DNA from: an uncultured Sphingopyxis sp.
GTDB taxonomy: Bacteria > Pseudomonadota > Alphaproteobacteria > Sphingomonadales > Sphingomonadaceae
Reading direction: 5' to 3'
Length of the DNA stretch: 6,541 bases
NCBI GenBank assembly: GCA_936933955.1
Contig: CAKZIN010000024.1
Coordinates: 1-6,541, forward strand
The notes under the pieces are model-generated. The model was not told the origin of the DNA. It was given only the letters and a program-made list of their open reading frames with translations, and did not search any database. Shown piece after piece: positions 6,376 to 6,541 of this stretch (position 1 is its first letter; each line of letters opens with the position of its first letter). The translations under genes and the position numbers were made by a program.

Positions 6376-6405
6376 GCGCCTCTCCCCAACTTGAGCTTTA
6401 CGACC

Positions 6406-6541
6406 CTAACGCGGGGGAGCGGCGGGGGCTGCGTCGCGAGGCGCATCGCGCGTGAGTTCGGCGAGCCGCTGGCGCGCGGTCTCCACCGCGGGATGGTCGC
6501 CGCCGATCGCCACCGCGACTTCCAGCCGCTGCCCCAGCTTT
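6406..6541 (-). CDS. C-terminal end of an unidentified protein (TPR-like tail)
   Basis: The last 44 codons of a minus-strand gene enter from the right edge and end at TAG (6408-6406). The visible part reads KLGQRLEVAVAIGGDHPAVE, then TARQRLAELTRDAPRDAA and a short Ala/Pro-rich end. The helical, Ala/Arg/Leu-rich pattern resembles the last helix pair of a tetratricopeptide protein, but the piece is too short to name the family. It uses the same GC-rich codons as its neighbours. It ends 30 bases before gloA on the same strand, so it may head the gloA-gloB transcript; no promoter is visible in the gap. Confidence 0.6.
   Translation of the reverse strand, partial: KLGQRLEVAVAIGGDHPAVETARQRLAELTRDAPRDAAPAAPPR

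Overview
The window reads as an ordinary, gene-dense, GC-rich chromosomal segment of an alphaproteobacterium, most likely a member of the Sphingomonadales. That placement is an inference from the ybgC-tolQ-tolR-tolA order and from the character of the protein sequences. The first 18 bases are not genomic. They match the 3' end of the Illumina TruSeq adapter, so the left edge is a raw contig end. I found no mobile element, CRISPR array, tRNA, rRNA or prophage signal, and no convincing new multi-gene system.

Left part (19-2004, minus strand): the start of the Tol-Pal envelope cluster, transcribed right to left as ybgC, tolQ, tolR and tolA (tolA cut by the contig end). The genes are tightly coupled: ybgC/tolQ share ATGA, tolQ/tolR share TGATG, and tolR/tolA are 10 bases apart. 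TolQ and TolR form the proton-driven motor that energises TolA, which spans the periplasm towards TolB-Pal; those last two genes would lie beyond the edge.

Middle (2063-4666): a minus-strand PepSY-TM membrane protein with a strong ribosome binding site. Its promoter (TTGACA, 17-base spacer) contains a palindrome resembling a Fur-type operator, which suggests iron control. Divergent from it, on the plus strand, are an alpha/beta hydrolase of the monoacylglycerol-lipase type with an N-terminal membrane anchor, then a pirin-family cupin. A GC-rich hairpin lies between these two genes. A second hairpin sits between the convergent pirin and lipoprotein genes and probably ends transcription there.

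Right part (4718-6541, minus strand): the end of an unidentified protein, then gloA (glyoxalase I), gloB (glyoxalase II) and a small four-cysteine secreted protein, probably a lipoprotein. gloA and gloB form a compact methylglyoxal detoxification pair, with stop and start 5 bases apart. Apart from the gaps annotated below there is no stretch over about 130 bases without a gene.
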